Positions 53,262-64,000 of a stretch of DNA of 64,000 bases are shown piece after piece (positions within the stretch are counted from its first letter, which is position 1; each line of letters starts with the position of its first letter). The translations under genes were made by a program, and so were the position numbers. The DNA lies in assembly GCA_963920705.1 (NCBI GenBank), contig OY987225.1, positions 35,193,458-35,257,457 on the forward strand. The letters run 5' to 3'. The notes below the pieces were generated by a model that had not been told where the DNA came from, searched no databases, and saw nothing but the letters and a program-made list of their open reading frames with translations. This DNA is from Odiellus spinosus (Eukaryota; Arthropoda; Arachnida; Opiliones; Phalangiidae).

Positions 53262-53490
53262 AAATCGATTTGAAACGGTGAAATCAGACCAGCAATCGTT
53301 TTAAGCGTTTACCCGTTATCATTATCAATCGATTTATCGTAGCTTCGTCTATCGGTTCAGTTGAAATGGAATCGGTACGAAACTGGTTCCCGAAGCAGGC
53401 GCGAGAAATCGAATCAAATCGATTCGAGAAAGGATGGTTTCCCGTTCGCTCGACTCTAGCGAATCGTTTTCAAGGTCTAGTATGAACGCG
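53262..53490 (-). mobile_element. AAATCGATTTAT dispersed repeat, copy 3 (inverted)
   Basis: Reverse complement of the 37867-38116 element, sharing CGCTAGAGTCGAGCGAACGG and GATAGACGAAGCTACGATAA. The pair forms an inverted repeat about 15 kb apart, flanking paralogue B, eIF4A and ASCC1. Confidence 0.8.
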
Positions 53491-55422
53491 GCTTACGATT
53501 CGTTTTCATCGTTCCTTTGAACATAGCTTTGAAAGGCGGCGGGGGCGGGGAAAAGGGAAAGACAGAGATCTCGGAATTTGCTCGCGCGGCCCTATGCTTA
53601 CGTTTCGGCCCTCAATTGAGACTATTTCCCAATGATTTAAAAACCTGAAATAATTGTGTTTTGTTTCGTAGGTAACGTGATCGCGGGCTCGGGGTATCCC
53701 CCGTCGACTCGAGGTGAAAGTGATGACGTCACGCAACATTGGCAGGGACGAGACACCAGCGAAAGCCCCGTCGGGTCATTCATTCTCGGCTCTGCCATTG
53801 GTTCGAGAGGAAGCGACAATTTCCGCGTCTCCGGTAGTTCGCGCCAAAACTGAACCAGCGTTTTTTCACCAACTTTTTATCAACTTTCGGAGCTGATTTA
53901 GTTCAATCGAAGATTGGATTGGATTTTTATCAAAATCAACAACCAAGAATCTATCGGTGAGTCCATTTTTCTCGAAGGTTTCAATTGTGTTAGTGTCGCG
54001 ATGAACCCTATAGGCAAAAAGGGGTTTCATTTTTGATTGAAGTCTAATCTCTAACCTTTTGTTTGGGTTGGTTTTCAACACGTCCGTCTTTAAGCTGATT
54101 TTAAGTTACTTATTATATTATTAATGGCGAATCGGCGTAAGTTTCGACGCTTGGATAATATCGTCCGCTAATTTGTTAAAAAAGGCGGGAAATTCGACCG
54201 ATAAGGAGTGATCTGATTAGGGCTTTTCGGGTAAAACGTCCGAGCTTCGACTCGTCCACTCTTACGCCCCACTCTGAACACCCCAATCTAATTAACTAAT
54301 TAAACTTAATCGTTTAATTCTCGGGCCATTTTTGTTGGGATTTTGCTTTCGCTGACCCGATCTTGACCCTATTTGATCGCGGCGATTGAAAGAGAATGTC
54401 CTTGTAACTGGTGTACGAATGACCCCGCGATACTCCGGGCTTGGAAAATAGTACATTGCGCGGGGGGGGGGGGAGGGGATTAAAGTGACACTGTAGCCGC
54501 ATTAGATGACCAATTTTACTCGTTTTCCTACAATTATAAAACATATATTCAAAACGTCCTCTCGCTGTTTGACTGATCGCGATGGAAAATATAAAAATTT
54601 CCCGACGTTCAGTTTCTCTAATAAGATAATGATAATAATATAGTTATGACAATCGTAATATTTTAGAACCAAAGTTATTGGCAACCGCGTAAAGCGATAA
54701 CGCGAAAAATAAGTTTAAAATTAAAATGACGATAACTATTTTCCCACGAAATTCGCCTTTAAAGTTGGCTCACGTCACGAAATTCGTCTTTAAAAGGGGG
54801 ATACGTCACGAAACTTGCCTTTTAAAGTATATAGGCATATTAGCGAATGTTTTACAACTTTTTTCAAAGATGCCGCGTAAGAATATAACCTAGGATTAGT
54901 ATTCATTGTTATTTCTGGTATAGGGGAATTTCCCTGGCGCACGCCCCCCTGTCTCGAAAATGACCACCCTCCTATAGATGCTAGGAGGATGAAGGGGGAC
55001 CTCTTATATTCCTAGATAGATGGATCATGACGATCCCCTCTCCATTTCTTTATAGCTTTTAAATTTTGTCGCTGGGTTTTTCCACTATCTTAAAAGCTTA
55101 ATTCAATCCGAGGATTGGAAACGGTGATTCCGAGTCCAGGCTGAGGAATCCGCACCTAATTTCACTTCTAGATTGAAAACTTAATTATAGCTAAGGCATA
55201 TTCCCCGAAACAAGGTGGGTTTTTCCAATCCCGTCAGCCATGTCAGTTCAGTTCGAGAGAACCATCAATAAGAAATTTGTAAAATTTGTAGGGGTGGAGC
55301 TATTCCTCGGGTTCCACCGCGTTTACTGCTCCCTAATTTGCGTAATTTTGTCAAAGGCTGCGAAAAGTTTGGCGAACGCGATTATATAAAGAATAAAAGC
55401 TTAAAAATTGGGTAGTATTGAC

Positions 55423-55505
55423 CGAAACGGTCAGGGAAAATCGGTGGAAAAGGTCAGGGAAAAACCTGCAAATGTTATGGAATTATGGTGGCAACTCTGT
55501 TTTTC
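55423..55505. mobile_element. CAGGGAAAAGTC-family fragment
   Basis: GGTCAGGGAAAATCGGTGGA, AAGGTCAGGGAAAAACCTG and GGTGGCAACTCTG, i.e. a short degenerate copy ending in the GGCAAC(C/T)CTG terminus. Confidence 0.45.
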
Positions 55506-56069
55506 CTATTTACTCGTGATAATAGCGACTCGATTAAGCCCCCCCCCCCCTCCCTTAAACCCTTTTATCCGTATTAGTATTGTTTTCTAAAGCTAGCTAT
55601 ATTATACTTAATTATCGAGGCTATTAATTGTTGAAGCAGTTTTATTATAAGCGCATTCCCTTTATTTCAAATGATCGTGTTTTCGCGTTTATTAAGTATT
55701 ATTACTATTTAAGTATGGCGCGGGCGTGCGGAGGAGAAAGTGTCTGGTGTGAACGGCCATTATCGCTCGCGCGTCACGCGCGTTGCGGGAAGAAAGCGAA
55801 CTGTGTCCGAATGACCTAGCCTATATACACGCTACTTACCTTCTGCCATTCCAAAAAAGAAAGTTAACTTCAATCCACTTCTTAATTTCGGAACTTTGCC
55901 TCTAGGCCATCTGGCTTTCCTTCGAGTTTGAAACTATATTAAAGAGAGGATGAATTGGGGATTAATTAAAATTATCAATTCTTCTTATAATAATAGTATT
56001 CGTAATAAGACACCTTAGCGAGGGAGCTTCCGAAGTTATTTTTAAGTGGGTGGGCTGAACAAATTGGCG

Positions 56070-56157
56070 CAGAGCTATTTTCAGGCGTTTCACGCTCGTA
56101 CCATTAGCGCGCGAGCGTCAAACGCGTGAAAATAGGTCCGCGTGAATCCGGCTTTAG
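56070..56157. mobile_element. Palindromic element, copy 2
   Basis: Second copy of the 15078-15201 element, with AGAGCTATTTTCAGGCGTTT and GTCAAACGCGTGAAAATAGG arms and an ATCCGGCTTTA end. The interior is shorter. Confidence 0.65.
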
Positions 56158-57621
56158 CGCTCTTCGCGAGCGGAAGCTGTTGAATAAGGCCGAGGCTTAA
56201 CGTTAATAATTAATAAAAAATAAATTTCTTTTTCTCGAACTTTTTTCGGTAGTTTTTTCCGGTTCTTTCAAAGTATTTTGTTACTATTTTAACTAAAATT
56301 AAGGCGAACTCTGAGTATCAAGCCCTGTCCGGGTGTCCAAAAGAAATGGGCGGCGATCGAGTTCTTGTACCGGAATTTCGGTACGATGTTACTGAACGCC
56401 GTCAAATTGTCCTTTAAAGTCATTTAAATTTTAGGCGCGAATCGTGGCGGGAGCGCGTGGGCGTCGAAATTTTTAGAAGATTTAGCTCGATAAATTGGGC
56501 ATCCGCGATTCCTCGACACTTTTCCTTTCATTTCTAAAGTTTCTTTTCAAATGTTTTTCATTTTCTTTCGTTGTTGGCCTCGTGATTTAAATAGTTGTAA
56601 ATTGTAATTTATGTCCGTTTTTCGTTCGGCGGGGTTTATCGTTTGACGTACTACGACTATCTAAGAAATACGGAACGTGACCGGACTGTTCGATCACTTT
56701 AAAGGGCCGATCAAGAAGAAAAATCAATCGCGGTGTGCCATTCGCTCTTCGAATCGTGGCGATAAATCTGGCTTTATAAGCTCGCCGTTTCCGATCCAGT
56801 TTTTCTAGGGAAGCTTAGGTTTGACGCGTAAAGCTCTATTTTTCGACAAAAACAATGTAGTTTGTAAACGCGTAGCTTGTCGCTTGTCGCGAGGAATTCT
56901 TTTTAAGCTGATGGCGTTTTTCTTCGTGGTTTTGTCGGAACAGTCGGAGCGGGCCAAAGAAAAATGACCCCTTAAGGCTCGAGGTCGCGTTGGATTAGTT
57001 CTCCTCATTACGCGATGTCCAAAATTTCAATCTTTGTCTATTTTTGTCCCACTTCTCTTCCCCGCGGCGGTTTTAATATTAATAAGAAAGCTTTAGATGT
57101 TTTTTTTTTTTAGTCGAATCGTTGAAAAGTAACTTTTATTTTCCCGTTGAACTTCCCTTTAACGTTCCAACGTCATTAGTAATCGTTTGGCTAGCTGGCT
57201 CGACACCCCTCCAATCAAGCGCCGATTGTAAATAAAGGTCTCGCTCGTTTCGATATCAACCCTTAATCTCAATCAAACGCGCGTTTAGAAATTCTTAAAA
57301 GTCAGATACGATTGTTTGAAATATTATTTAAAAACCAAATGTTCCGCGCCCGAAGGCCGTGACGAGTGACGTCAACACTCCGCGGTGTCGGGCGCCGTTA
57401 ATTAGAGGCGCATTCAGCTTCTTGATATTCCTAGTCCCTTTAAAGACGTTTGTTTCGGCCGCTCAAAGACGAGTTTCGCTTTAAAGGGATAATGAAATCT
57501 AATATCGAGTGATTTTTTTTTTTTTATCGATTCCTTCGAGCGTTAAAAAGGCGCTTAATCCACCGCGATAAAAACCAGTTTACCAAACAAATATTAAACT
57601 AGAAATAAATTAAAATCTTAC

Positions 57622-57786
57622 CATCAAAATAGGCTTAGCCGCGTTCGTGGAGATATCAGCTGATTTCCTGAGCAATGAGCGAAGGCCCGTGGTTCACGCG
57701 TGATCTCCACGATTCGATTGGTCGCTAGACCTTATACGCCAGGAAATCAGCCGATCTCTTTGGATCCCGCTAAGCCTATTTTGATG
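57622..57786. mobile_element. Foldback element whose ends carry the AATAGGCTTAGC motif
   Basis: CATCAAAATAGGCTTAGC at 57622 faces GCTAAGCCTATTTTGATG ending 57786. GAGATATCAGCTGATTTCCT pairs with GGAAATCAGCCGATCTC further in. The terminal repeat contains the dispersed TAGGCTTA motif. Confidence 0.8.
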
Positions 57787-58355
57787 ATAAGTTTTAAATT
57801 TATTTCTAGTGTTAATATTTGTTTCGTAAATTTTGTTCACTAGTGGATTAGGCTTTTTATTTAAACTCGAAGGAAAATCTTCGAATTTTGTGGTTTTAAA
57901 AATGGCGCGAAGAATCGTTCTTTTTAATTCGAGTTAATTCAATTAGTATTAAGCTTGTCTTCATCAATTGGGCCATTCATTAATTTGTAGGGGATATCTT
58001 TCGCGTACTGACAGACGTTCACGCTTGATCGGCTTTCCCGATCGACAATTTAACCGGAAACTATCTTGAAAATTTTAATTTTCGGCCGAAATACTTTCGC
58101 GTTTTACGATTAAATCTCGAATTTTCGATATTGTTTCGATTTGGTCGTTTGATTGGAAAGTTGTCTTGCCACGAAGCGACCAGGGTTTATATCCGGGAAG
58201 ATAAAGATCGCGCTCCCTTGTATTTTAAATTTTTAATCATTAAAAGTATTAAAGCTCCGTTCACACTCGCCACTTTCAATCACCGTTTTCAATCCCATTT
58301 CAATCCGTTAAAATCGATTTTTTCCCAATATATTCATTCGCTTATCTGATCAAAC

Positions 58356-58830
58356 AGGGTTCGTAACACGACCTGGAAAACCGGGAAAAGTCAGGGAAGT
58401 GGGAAATTAGCCCAAAAAGTCAGGGAATCGAAGTCGGGGGATTTAAAAGCGGCCCAAAGGTCAGGGAAAAGTCGGGTAATTTGAAAATTGCTCCAATAGG
58501 TCGGGGAAAAGTCTTGGAATTAGAAGATAGCCCAAATGGTCAGAGAAAATAAATATTTTGGTACCAGTGTCAAGGAACTGTTTACGATTGGTTTAACAAT
58601 CAGTTGTAACGTAATTATTATCAACTGAAAATATTTCCCTAAAGATTCAAATTGTTTCTCATATTCCTCGTAAACTATCAGCTGACCCCGATTGATAAAC
58701 CGTGTCAAATAAAATGAGGGAATAAATTCATGAAAAAAAAAAAATATTAAAATTGGCCAGGGAAATTATTTGGAAATGGTCAGGGAAAATCTGGAAAAGT
58801 CAGGGAGGTAGTGGCCGGCTTAAAACAAAC
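58356..58830. mobile_element. Long CAGGGAAAAGTC-family element
   Basis: Starts CAGGGTTCGTAACACGACCT; contains at least four GTCAGGGAAAAGTC-type segments at 58380-58550, a 190-bp unrelated middle, then GGTCAGGGAAAATCTGGAAA near 58778. The largest copy seen; no transposase frame. Confidence 0.6.
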
Positions 58831-59969
58831 GGGAACCCCAACTTGGGATTAAGACGTCTCGCGGCTATTTGAATCGCTGGAAGAAATACTTGGGATGATG
58901 ATCGCGATAAAGCGTCACCTTGATAGCGTAGTCATAGAAAATATAGTATATTTTCTATGGCGTAGTTATCGCGTTTTCAAGGCTGTAAATTATTCTAAAA
59001 TGACGCTTCTAAATCGGGTTATTTCCTATAAAGCCTCGTACGCCTAGTAGCTGTATTTTCAATTTGCTATTATAATTTCGTACGAGAAACCTCGCTTTTA
59101 AATTAAAGTCACTATGTCACGGTAGCTCGTTTCTCAATCGTAATTAAACGATAATTATCGCTCGAAAGTGGTACTTGACTCCGTATAAGTACTTTCGCGA
59201 AAAAGATCGCGCGAATGCGACATTATCACTCGCGCGCCAGAACCCCCTCTACATTTTAGTTAGGAGACCGTAGAGCAATGACGTAGAATCGCGGGGAATT
59301 TTTATTATTTTAAAATTTCGAAAATAGTCCCAATAGCCAATAATTTCAATTTTGCGTGCGGCTGAAAAATCCGTGCCAGTCTAACTTTAAAGCGAGTGCT
59401 AATGATTTGATAGACCGTCGAGTGTTTTTTTTTTTTTTTTTTTTCGTTGAAGGCACCTCCGCTGACATTCCTTAATTCCGTTTTATTTTTAAATTATTCG
59501 TATTTCTTTTCCCAAGTACGCGCGAAATTCTATATTATCGTTATCCAGGGATTTGGAACGCTCGTAAGTTAGCGAAAAGTAACAAGGGGCGGGGACAAAA
59601 TTCAAGGATTTTCGTCAGATTTCGAAAACGAAAGACGCTCCAAGGTTTTCTTCTAAATCCATTTTCTTCTAAACTCGATATCCCGCGAAGATGGGCAAAT
59701 ATTGTCTCCCGATAGCCTTCGATTACGAGCTTTCACTTATTTCCGAGATTTAAGTCTTTAAAGGGAGAATGAACCGCCCGTCCACTAGTGATTTGTCTAT
59801 CACGAAACAATTTTAAACATTTGTTAACTTACTTAGAAATAGGCCTAACGAGAAACCGCGTAGAGTTTAATATCTCTTCGTTAACGAGTCCCTGACCAAT
59901 CCCCATCGTTATCCGATATCTCGTTAATTGGGAGAACTTCCTAAGCCTACCTCTTCCCTTACTCGCGTG

Positions 59970-60062
59970 GCCCAGCTTTGACTGTACGTGGGTCAACGTC
60001 GTCCGCTAAAGCTCTAAAGGAAGGCGACTTTAAAGGGGATTTAAACCATCGCGGGTGGTCAT
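59970..60062. mobile_element. Partial copy of the CCCTTTAAAGGG foldback family
   Basis: Shares AGCTTTGACTGTAC, AACGTCGTCCGCTAA and AAGGCGACTTTAAAGGGGAT with 40480-40925; only one arm is present. Confidence 0.6.
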
Positions 60063-60719
60063 TTGTTCGCCATAAACGCTTTAGTACTATACCTAGGCCT
60101 AAATGGAAATTGTTTTACTCGGTTTATTTTTGATCGAAATAGCGCCGTAGTTGCGAAATTTCTTTGCAATAGATTTTTGCCATTTCTTGGCGTAGAAATA
60201 AAAGATTATTTTTAATTCGCGTACGAATGTCGCCTTTAAGATTGAATTGGACGCGACAGAGTGAACCGGAAAGTGACATTTTACGCTTAACGCGTTTATA
60301 AGTATCCGGTTTAAGGCGTAACCTAGATTTTCCGTTTGTTAGTCGGGTTATTTCGAGTATTTTCATCTCCTCGCCGTTCTAAATTCGATCAATGCCACTT
60401 GACACGCTAATAACAGTCGACACGGTCTGTTTGCGTTAAGCCTAACTCTCGCCTTTTTATTCTTTTTAAACCATTGTTCGAGCTTTTATTTTTTATTTAG
60501 CCAAAAGTGTTTATTCTCCTAATGACCTAGGCCTCCTGACTTTCGAAATCCCAGTTTTTTTTTCTAGTTTTGTTTTTCAATGTTGAATAGACCTAGATTA
60601 AAACGAAAAAGTTGGTCCGGGCGAAACCAGTTTCGAAATCGGTGGGAATCCGGGAAAAGTAGGCTTAGCGTGTTTGAACTCTACAGGGACTGGCGGCGCC
60701 ATCCCTCGCTAAATATTTC

Positions 60720-61130
60720 GACCAATAGGAAGCCATTTTTAAAGTCGTAAGATTCCTGGAAGAGAGTATTCGCGTAGGCGCGTTTTGCAATCGAATCGTA
60801 CGAAGATAATTAAATCATCTTTAAGCGCGATTAAGTCGAAATTAAAAGGAATTAATTCGCTAACTAAGGTAAGATTTCGTATTTATTATCGAAATTTATC
60901 GTATCGAAGGTTTTAAAACTAATAGGAAAAGTTTTATAGATTCGGAAAACCAGTTTGAGTTAAGCCTCGGCGACTGGCTTTTAAATTTGCGGAGGAATAT
61001 TTTGGAGGACAAAGCGCGAAGGAAGTAGGAAGAAAGAAAATGGAAAATTATCTTTAAATCTTTATTTCGAAGAAGTTTCGGAGTTCCCAGCTGGAAAATT
61101 CTAAATCGGATCTTAACTCGTTCGTTCGAA
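60720..61130 (+). promoter_or_regulatory. Promoter region of RNF123
   Basis: CCAAT at 60722-60726 next to AGGAAGCCATTTTTAAAG, then AT-rich sequence to the start codon at 61131. No TATA box was noticed close to the gene. Confidence 0.35.
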
Positions 61131-64000
61131 ATGGAATATTCCATCGGAGAGTATCCTTGGAAAAACTATTTGGAAGATGACGCTCAAGATTGGAGTCGTC
61201 GGGTATTGTCTTACGTTTATTCCGATTCGACGTTGAGCGACGGAACGCCGAGTTTACGTCCGATGAACACGGATTTAACTCTGGACAATTTGGACGATTT
61301 TATCAATTTTCAACTAGAAACGGCCATCGCTCGCTCGTCCCCTCCGGCCCGTTTTAAAGGGCGTTTAGGTCCCAAACGCGTCATGTTCGACGTCTCGAGC
61401 AACGTGGGAAGTTTAGTTATCGATAAAGATCGTTTAGGCGTCTCTAGTCAAAGCAATTTTAGTTCGATCCGAGCCAATTGTTGCGTATTCGAAGGAAAAT
61501 GGCAATACGAACTCATGTTGGGCTCGAAAGGCGTCATGCAAGTGGGTTGGGCCACCATTAACTGCAAATTCTCTCAAGAAAAAGGTATAGGAGATACTCC
61601 CGATAGTTACAGTTACGACGGAAATAGAGTTCAAAAATGGAACATGGTAAATATCTCGTATAAATCATTAAGTTTCCCCTATTATCGGACAAATTACGGA
61701 AAAATCCCTTTTTATCCTAAGCCTAATGGCGAAGAGCCTTCTTAAAACCTATAACTACGTAATTTAAAAACTTCCCACACCTCATAAAATAGAAAATAAC
61801 CATTGAAAAACCATAAAACTTTATCCTATCGTCAATATTTTTGCCTTTGGTGTTTTGGGCTCAAAAAATTGTGGACTGGCGTAATTTTTCTTTTTATTTC
61901 AGCTCATTAAGACATCTTTGATTCTTTAAAAATGATAGAAATTTCAAATTTCTATTCCATAATCCGCGCAAATTTCACTCGAGGAAAAAGGGCATAATTT
62001 GAAATTTCAAGCATTATTTTTCTACGAATATATAAGAGGAAGAAACTCCGATTTACCAAGTTTCAGACTCTGAAAAAATAATTACGGAACGAGATAATTT
62101 CAGTTTTTGGGGGGCCAAATTTGAGACCCCCAAAAATTGAAATTTTCTCGTTCTATAATTTTTTCCCAATATTTTCGTCATCAAATTCGTATTCAGCGCC
62201 TCTTTTTCGTTTAAAATACGAATTTTTATTAATTTGCGTCGATTAATTCTAAAGATATTAGAGAAAACCCAATTTGAAAATTTAAAATCCAAATTTACGC
62301 AAATAAGTTATAACTTGCGAAATAATTTTGTTTTGTAATCTGAAACTTGGTAAATACGAGTTTCTTATATATCCGTACACAAATAATGGTTGAAATTTCA
62401 AATTAGGCTTCCTTTTTTCCTCGAGTGGAAATCGGGTGGATTTGAGTGGGAGGCCTGACCCAACTTTTGCGAACCACCATCTAGTAAACAAAAAATAGAT
62501 AGAAAGTGGACATTCCGTATATTAATTTTGAATAAAGCTCAATGACGCGCTACATTTGGAAATTAAACTGGGATATTTGGTTATACCTCAAATACACCCG
62601 TAATTTTGGAGCTATAAAATGATCATTTTTGGAGCTATAAATACAGGCTTGGAAATAAGGATATTTTATTTAGTAGTCAGAGTGACTAGTGAGCCCCCCT
62701 CTCCTTATTTATTTTAGTAGTCACTGACTACTGGGGTTAAAAATAGGGCTATGAAACAAGAAGGAAAGACCGTATTAATATAATGCTTTACCCATCTCGT
62801 AAGTCGTATTCGCGAGGAATAAATTTAAGCTTTTCCCCATTGTGTATAATTTTTTTTTTTTTTTTTCCTTTTTGGGTTTGATTTCTATTAATTTTAATAG
62901 TCAGGACGTTTATTTTGGTAGTCAAATGCCGTGACTATTGCCTTATTTCCAAACCTGTATAAATATCCTCTCATTTTGTCATTTTTGGAGCTATAATAGG
63001 CTTAATAGCTATTATTTTTGGGCTGGGAGCCCCGAATGTTTTGATAGTAGGCTAAAAATATATCAAGTGTATTTTATTGAATAACTCTAGCCAAGATGGG
63101 CTTCGGGTAGAAATTGATAGGTAATTATTTGGCTTTTCACTTTTATGCATTTTTTTTCCCCACATTTAGGGATTTAAAAAAAAATTTAGGCTTTAAAAAA
63201 AAAAAAATTGAAGATTTAGAAAAAGAATCTTAGAATTTAAAAAAAATTTAGGATTTACAAAAATCCTTTGATTTAAAGATTTTATTGCGGATCTGATGAT
63301 TTATTTTCGGATTTAGTCATTTTTCCCTTTGGATTTCTGATTTATTTCAGGGATTTATTGATTTTTTTTTTTTTTTTTTTCCATGATTTATGATTTTTTT
63401 CCTCAGATTTAGGGATTAAAAAAACAATCTTAGGATTTAAAAAAAATCTTTGGATTTAGAAATTGTTTTTGTTGATCCTGTGATTTATTTTAAATCTTTG
63501 GATTTAAAAATTGTTTTTGTCGATCAGGTGGTTTATTTTCATATTTAGGAATTTTTTCCCTTGTATTTATGATTTATTTCAGGGATTTACAGATTTTTAC
63601 TGAGGATTTGAGATTTGTTTTTTATTCTAAAGATTTTAAATCGATTATCAAGCGGATTTTGTTTGTTAGGGTACGGGATTTATAGGAATGTCCGACCCCT
63701 CGCGCTTTATCCTATAGCTATCTCCAATAATTAATCTTCCCGCTAGACCCTTACTGAGAAAATGCCTTTAGGTCAGTTTCCCGTATTGTCAAAACTAACC
63801 TAAATTGTAGATGGAGAACCGGCCTTTTAAAAACTTTTGTGGTTTTTCATTGAGATGGAGGGAAAGTGTCCGATAAAGGGGACGTCCGATAATAGGGGGG
63901 TGACTGACCCGTATACCGTAATTATTTGAAAAGGTGACCTCGAAATACGGGCAGCCTTGGCTAACGGGAGACGTCATTGGTTGTACCGTGGATTTGGATC
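61131..64000 (+). CDS. RNF123: E3 ubiquitin ligase RNF123/KPC1, 5' part (exons 1-2, runs off window)
   Basis: RNF123 (KPC1) is a cytoplasmic RING E3 that ubiquitylates p27Kip1 and other substrates. Exon 1 is 61131-61646 (172 residues, phase 0). Exon 2 starts at 63934 after TTTGAAAAG and reaches the window end; the 2287-bp intron contains repeats. Recognisable: GRLGPKRVMFDVSSNVGSLV, SNFSSIRANCCVFEGKWQYE, GWATINCKFSQEKGIGDTPD, SYSYDGNRVQKWNM joined to VTSKYGQPWLTGDVIGCTVD. This is the SPRY (B30.2) domain of RNF123, with the family signature GDTxxSYxYDGNRVxKWN. The rest of the protein, including the C-terminal RING, lies beyond the window. The frame past the donor at 61647 stays open to 61745 but that part does not resemble the family, and the join AACATG|GTGACC restores it. 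Confidence 0.93.
61971..62432. mobile_element. Large foldback element in RNF123 intron 1
   Basis: Left arm from AATTTCACTCGAGGAAAAAG through AATTTGAAATTTCAA and TTTACCAAGTTTCAGA (to about 62068) pairs with the right arm TCTGAAACTTGGTAAA ... TTGAAATTTCAAATTAGG ... TCCTCGAGTGGAAAT (62338-62432). Arms are near 95 bp. A second, smaller hairpin (AACGAGATAATTTC / GAAATTTTCTCGTT) is inside at 62098-62153. Confidence 0.8.
62642..62959. mobile_element. MITE with TACAGGCTTGGAAATAAGG ends, RNF123 intron 1
   Basis: Starts TACAGGCTTGGAAATAAGG and ends CCTTATTTCCAAACCTGTA. Sub-terminal TAGTAGTCA segments occur near both ends. Flanked by TAAA on each side, consistent with a short target duplication, or by TA if the ends are CAGG/CCTG. 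318 bp, no coding frame. Confidence 0.75.
63150..63660 (+). repeat. Degenerate GATTTAGGATTTA-type simple repeat, RNF123 intron 1
   Basis: Many irregular copies of GGATTTA, ATTTAGG and GATTTATT with A- and T-runs. Low complexity, no reading frame. Confidence 0.7.

Larger units (their letters stand above)
51630..61130. other. Intergenic repeat-rich region between ASCC1 and RNF123
   Basis: No exon recognised over about 9.5 kb. A GC-box-like GGGGGCGGGG near 53538 and a CRE-like TGACGTCA near 53723 sit in a CpG-rich patch at 53500-53850, which could be an orphan promoter, but no downstream gene was identified. Foldback elements and CAGGGAAAAGTC copies fill much of the rest. A threefold CCTTTAAA/TCACGAAA repeat lies near 54760-54830. 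Confidence 0.5.

Noticed and set aside
53656..53853. 65-residue frame as a coding exon
   Set aside because: No homology; overlapping open frames on both strands reflect CpG-rich composition.
61647..61745. Read-through end of RNF123 exon 1 as a short complete protein
   Set aside because: The sequence after 61646 does not resemble the family, while splicing to 63934 restores the SPRY domain precisely.

Overview
This is a window of eukaryotic nuclear DNA, almost certainly from an invertebrate metazoan. The evidence is intron-rich genes with GT-AG (once GC-AG) junctions, polyadenylation signals, TATA, CCAAT and CRE-type promoter motifs, many foldback/MITE-like elements, minisatellites, and animal orthologues of MED14, EXOSC7, eIF4A, ASCC1 and RNF123. 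A degenerate period-5 TTAGG-like array at 35.45-35.95 kb hints at an arthropod (TTAGG is the usual arthropod telomere unit), but this is suggestive only. CpG is not obviously depleted. No prokaryotic or viral genes, CRISPR arrays, rRNA or convincing tRNAs were found. Exon boundaries were worked out by hand from splice signals, phase and homology to remembered family sequences; none has transcript support.

Layout. 1-1953: intergenic. 1954-3208 (-): EXOSC7/RRP42, seven exons. It is divergent from MED14 (+, 3999-12344, sixteen exons), with about 790 bp shared between the two start codons. MED14 introns 6 and 9 hold tandem arrays; the 193-bp array in intron 6 carries CRE, CCAAT and E-box-like motifs. 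12345-28145: a 16-kb stretch without a recognisable protein, packed with foldback elements, poly-C/G tracts and two possible orphan first exons. 28267-30367 (+) and 39503-38374 (-): two convergent paralogues encoding two-pass membrane proteins with a cysteine-containing ectodomain; only the first has a PPxY-bearing cytosolic tail. Between them lie 8 kb of repeats, including a TTAGG-like inverted array. 41516-46095 (+): eIF4A, eight exons, with a 30-bp minisatellite in intron 5. 48783-51275 (-): ASCC1, eight exons, one GC-AG intron. 51276-61130: intergenic repeats. 61131 to the window end (+): the 5' part of RNF123/KPC1.

Functionally these are unlinked housekeeping genes: RNA decay (EXOSC7), transcription (MED14), translation initiation (eIF4A), alkylation repair/ASC-1 complex (ASCC1) and ubiquitylation (RNF123). 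The less familiar content is the membrane-protein pair, the family of inverted-repeat elements, and a strikingly frequent dispersed motif TTAGGCTTA / TAAGCCTAA, which also forms the core of the eIF4A minisatellite.
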